From: Verrucomicrobiales bacterium
GTDB lineage: Bacteria > Verrucomicrobiota > Verrucomicrobiia > Limisphaerales > UBA9464
NCBI GenBank assembly: GCA_003445095.1
Contig: DLVS01000763.1
Span: 1-8,235, forward strand
Reading direction: 5' to 3'
Length of the DNA: 8,235 nucleotides
Part shown: positions 6,586-8,235 of the stretch, piece by piece
Position numbering within the stretch: position 1 is the first letter of the stretch
Layout: the number at the start of each line of letters is the position of its first letter
Position numbers and translations under genes: made by a program
The notes under the pieces: model-generated
Told to the model about the DNA's origin: nothing
Databases searched by the model: none
Seen by the model: the letters and a program-made list of their open reading frames with translations, nothing else

Positions 6586-7286
6586 ACGCATACTCCCTGC
6601 TTGCGTTGGCGAAGTATTATCATCACGGCGCCCATCCCAACCGCAGCGAGGGCGAGCGCACTCGGCTCGGGCACAACCTCGAAGTTGTAAACCACTGGAC
6701 CGCTTTCCTCGGGTCCGTCGGTGGTATTCAGGCCGACTGTTTCGAATGAAATGCGGTACACTCCAGGAGCGGAGAATCCCCAGTTCAAGTGCGTGTGGCT
6801 GCCCGGAATGACGCTCACGGTATCGTCCGGACCAATGCCATTCGCCGAATCCATTTTGACCACGGGATTGCCGAAAACATCGGTGTCCCAGAGATAGAAA
6901 TTGCCCGGCCCGGATACGGCCTTAAGTGAGAACTCAATGTTTCCGGTCCAGTCTGACGGGACGAGTTCTTCCGCGCCGATACCCAGGAACAATAATTCCG
7001 GGTCTTGCACTTTTGGCAGTTCCCAGACCGGCGTACCGACGGGCCCAAGAAAACTAAACGCGCCTCCCGGCGAGAGTCGGAGTGCTTGCGATTTTACCAC
7101 CAACAGCGCATCGGCCGGCGAATACTCAAGGCCATTCTCCTCGTCGTGGACGTGAAGGTCGAACGCGCCTTCCTCGTAGCCGATCCCGATATCGGTATGG
7201 CCCGAACTGATCGGAGTGGGGGCCGGCAAACCAGCGTCCGCGAGAGCGAAGCTGGCGATGAGACTGAAACAGCGGATTGGCTTCAT
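6582..7286 (-). CDS. Choice-of-anchor M domain protein with PEP-CTERM sorting signal
   Basis: Exported surface protein of about 234 residues. Numbered from ATG 7295, an N-terminal hydrophobic signal (residues 4-22) precedes the anchor-M domain: 'SGHTDIGIGYEEGAFDLHVHDEE' elements at 31-53, 'GTPVWELPKVQDPELLFLG' at 87-105, 'VKMDSANGIGPDD' at 146-158 and 'GSHTHLNWGFSAPGVYRISF' at 165-184. The tail is a textbook PEP-CTERM signal: VPEP at 208-211, a hydrophobic helix to about 228, then R-Q-R-K at 229-232. In known systems exosortase recognises this and routes the protein to the envelope or exopolysaccharide matrix. His33/Asp35 and His167/His169 recur in the paralogue downstream and could bind metal. 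ATG 7286 gives the cleaner signal peptide (MKPIRCFSLIASFALA); ATG 7295 is also possible. It starts 45 bases after the pseudopilin-like gene and overlaps the next gene by 4 bases. No exosortase gene is in the window. Confidence 0.88.
   Translation of the reverse strand: MKPIRCFSLIASFALADAGLPAPTPISSGHTDIGIGYEEGAFDLHVHDEENGLEYSPADALLVVKSQALRLSPGGAFSFLGPVGTPVWELPKVQDPELLFLGIGAEELVPSDWTGNIEFSLKAVSGPGNFYLWDTDVFGNPVVKMDSANGIGPDDTVSVIPGSHTHLNWGFSAPGVYRISFETVGLNTTDGPEESGPVVYNFEVVPEPSALALAAVGMGAVMIILRQRKQGVCV
6593..6597 (-). promoter_or_regulatory. Shine-Dalgarno that decides the start of the second anchor-M gene
   Basis: GGGAG on the minus strand lies inside the last codons of the upstream PEP-CTERM gene. 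It is 7 nt before ATG 6585 but only 1 nt before ATG 6591, supporting the ATGA-overlap start and translational coupling. Confidence 0.65.
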
Positions 7287-7331
7287 GGATTCCATGTTTT
7301 TGGTTTACTGACAGATTGAAGGAAAAGGGGA

Positions 7332-8063
7332 TCACTCGGGTGGCTTGGCAATGTTCTCACCACGGTCCACCCGGTCTTTCAGAGGCTTGGCATTGAACGG
7401 CAGCACATGGCCGCACGCGTACAAGTAGTTGGCCGTGCCCTTGGTGTGGTCTTGGTTCGGCCCGCCGGTGCGATGGCGGTCTGGCTGGATGTCTTGGATC
7501 ACGGATTCCCAGCCCTTCACCCAGTTTCGTGAATGGGTATGGTCGGCGAAGATGCTGGCGTCGGGCACGTCGGAGATTTCAAAGACCGTAATGGTTTCAG
7601 TAGGATTCTTTAGCGAATTGAGGTTGCGAAACGACTCCAGCAGGCGACCGAGTCCGTCGAGTCGGTCCACCACGACATATTCATTGGGGACGTAGCTCGT
7701 GGCGCTGTTGGTCAGGCGGGACTGGCGTTTCGGGTCTACCGGGCACAGCCGGATGCGATCGGTCTGGCCTAGGTAGGGTCGAAGGGTGTTGATCCAAAAA
7801 CGGTTGGTGTCGCCGATGCCGTGGCTGGATTCGGGGAAAAAGCCGCGGTTGTCATCGGCGTACATCTGAATGCCGAGGCCAAGCTGGTGTAGGTTCGACA
7901 TGCAGGCAGCGCGGTTCGCCCGCGATTTGGCGGAGGCCAGAGCTGGGAGCAACAGTCCCGCCAAGATCGCGATGATGGCAATCACGACTAGCAATTCGAT
8001 GAGCGTGAAGCCGAGTGAGCGTTCACCGGCAGAGACACGGAAAGACTTATGAGAAGCATGCAT
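7332..8063 (-). CDS. Pseudopilin-like protein: prepilin N-terminal methylation domain with variant H-X9-DG C-terminus
   Basis: The product is about 243 residues from ATG 8063; an in-frame GTG at 8138 would add 25 residues that resemble untranslated leader. The class III prepilin signal is clear: a basic leader ending S-L-G, then [20 protein letters not shown] with Glu at mature position 5, so prepilin peptidase would cut between Gly18 and Phe19. The hydrophobic helix anchors it in the inner membrane and the alpha-spine continues ([27 protein letters not shown]). The rest is a globular domain of the large PVC family usually annotated as DUF1559 / H-X9-DG type II secretion-like proteins. The C-terminal motif reads '[15 protein letters not shown]', with Cys where the family normally has Asp (ADGHV) and one extra residue before it. 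Such genes are highly amplified in these phyla and mostly do not encode the core T2SS pseudopilin. It is the first gene of the apparent three-gene unit with the anchor-M proteins. Confidence 0.9.
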   Translation of the reverse strand: MHASHKSFRVSAGERSLGFTLIELLVVIAIIAILAGLLLPALASAKSRANRAACMSNLHQLGLGIQMYADDNRGFFPESSHGIGDTNRFWINTLRPYLGQTDRIRLCPVDPKRQSRLTNSATSYVPNEYVVVDRLDGLGRLLESFRNLNSLKNPTETITVFEISDVPDASIFADHTHSRNWVKGWESVIQDIQPDRHRTGGPNQDHTKGTANYLYACGHVLPFNAKPLKDRVDRGENIAKPPE

Positions 8064-8235
8064 GGCAACTGACACCGCTGAGCGCGGATAACCGACAGAG
8101 AAACGGGGACAACGCGGTGCCTGGTAGGACACCGACACAGATTCCCGGGGCGGGAACCAAAGAGACGCTTACGCCCGAGCGGGAGGACCCCGACCGGATG
8201 GCTCCGGCCACACTGACTCAAAACTCTCTACCGAT
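8064..8235 (-). other. Structured non-coding leader upstream of the pseudopilin-like gene
   Basis: No gene is supported in these 172 bases. Two short perfect hairpins are visible: TTCCCG/CGGGAA arms around GGG at 8142-8156, and CCGGA/TCCGG arms around TGGC at 8194-8207. A weaker CGGG...CCCG pairing lies near 8180-8192. The spacing suggests a structured 5' leader or the 3' end of an upstream gene outside the window. I do not recognise a known riboswitch class and see no clear -35/-10 promoter. The 25 in-frame codons from GTG 8138 to ATG 8063 have no ribosome binding site and no family resemblance. Confidence 0.35.

Noticed and set aside
8064..8138. GTG 8138 as the start of the pseudopilin-like gene
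   Set aside because: The extra 25 residues contain no leader-like feature, the region overlaps structured leader sequence, and ATG 8063 gives the usual short basic prepilin leader.

Overview
The window reads almost entirely from the minus strand and looks like part of a Planctomycetes/Verrucomicrobiota (PVC group) chromosome. Verrucomicrobiota, perhaps a Limisphaerales/Pedosphaera-type lineage, seems most likely. This rests on protein architecture, not on any marker gene: a PSCyt1-DUF1549-LamG-DUF1553 'planctomycete cytochrome' protein, a PEP-CTERM exosortase substrate, a pseudopilin-like protein of the [20 protein letters not shown] / H-X9-DG type, a C-terminal 'SPNLxSW' beta domain common in verrucomicrobial secreted proteins, and a Uma2 family protein. 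There are no RNA genes, IS elements or CRISPR arrays.

Layout in transcription order (right to left). The right edge (8064-8235) is a non-coding leader with short GC hairpins. It is followed by a tight three-gene group: a pseudopilin-like protein (8063-7332), a 'choice-of-anchor M' domain protein with a PEP-CTERM anchor (7286-6582), and a second choice-of-anchor M paralogue (6585-5713) whose ATG overlaps the preceding stop as ATGA. A 323-bp intergenic region follows, carrying a GC-rich hairpin and a perfect 16-bp inverted repeat built from four alternating GCAAC/GTTGC half-sites. Next come a secreted amidase-signature hydrolase (5386-3725), a 130-bp gap, the 1068-residue secreted PSCyt/DUF1549/DUF1553 protein (3594-388) and, 12 bases later, a Uma2 family nuclease-like gene (375-1) that runs off the left edge.

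Five of the six genes carry an N-terminal export or membrane-insertion signal, so the window is mostly an envelope/extracellular protein neighbourhood. The right-hand cluster appears to be one transcription unit encoding two related surface proteins with different C-terminal fates, plus an inner-membrane pseudopilin-like partner. The left-hand genes may form a second unit. The items most worth a second look are the paired anchor-M paralogues and the structured repeat between the two units.
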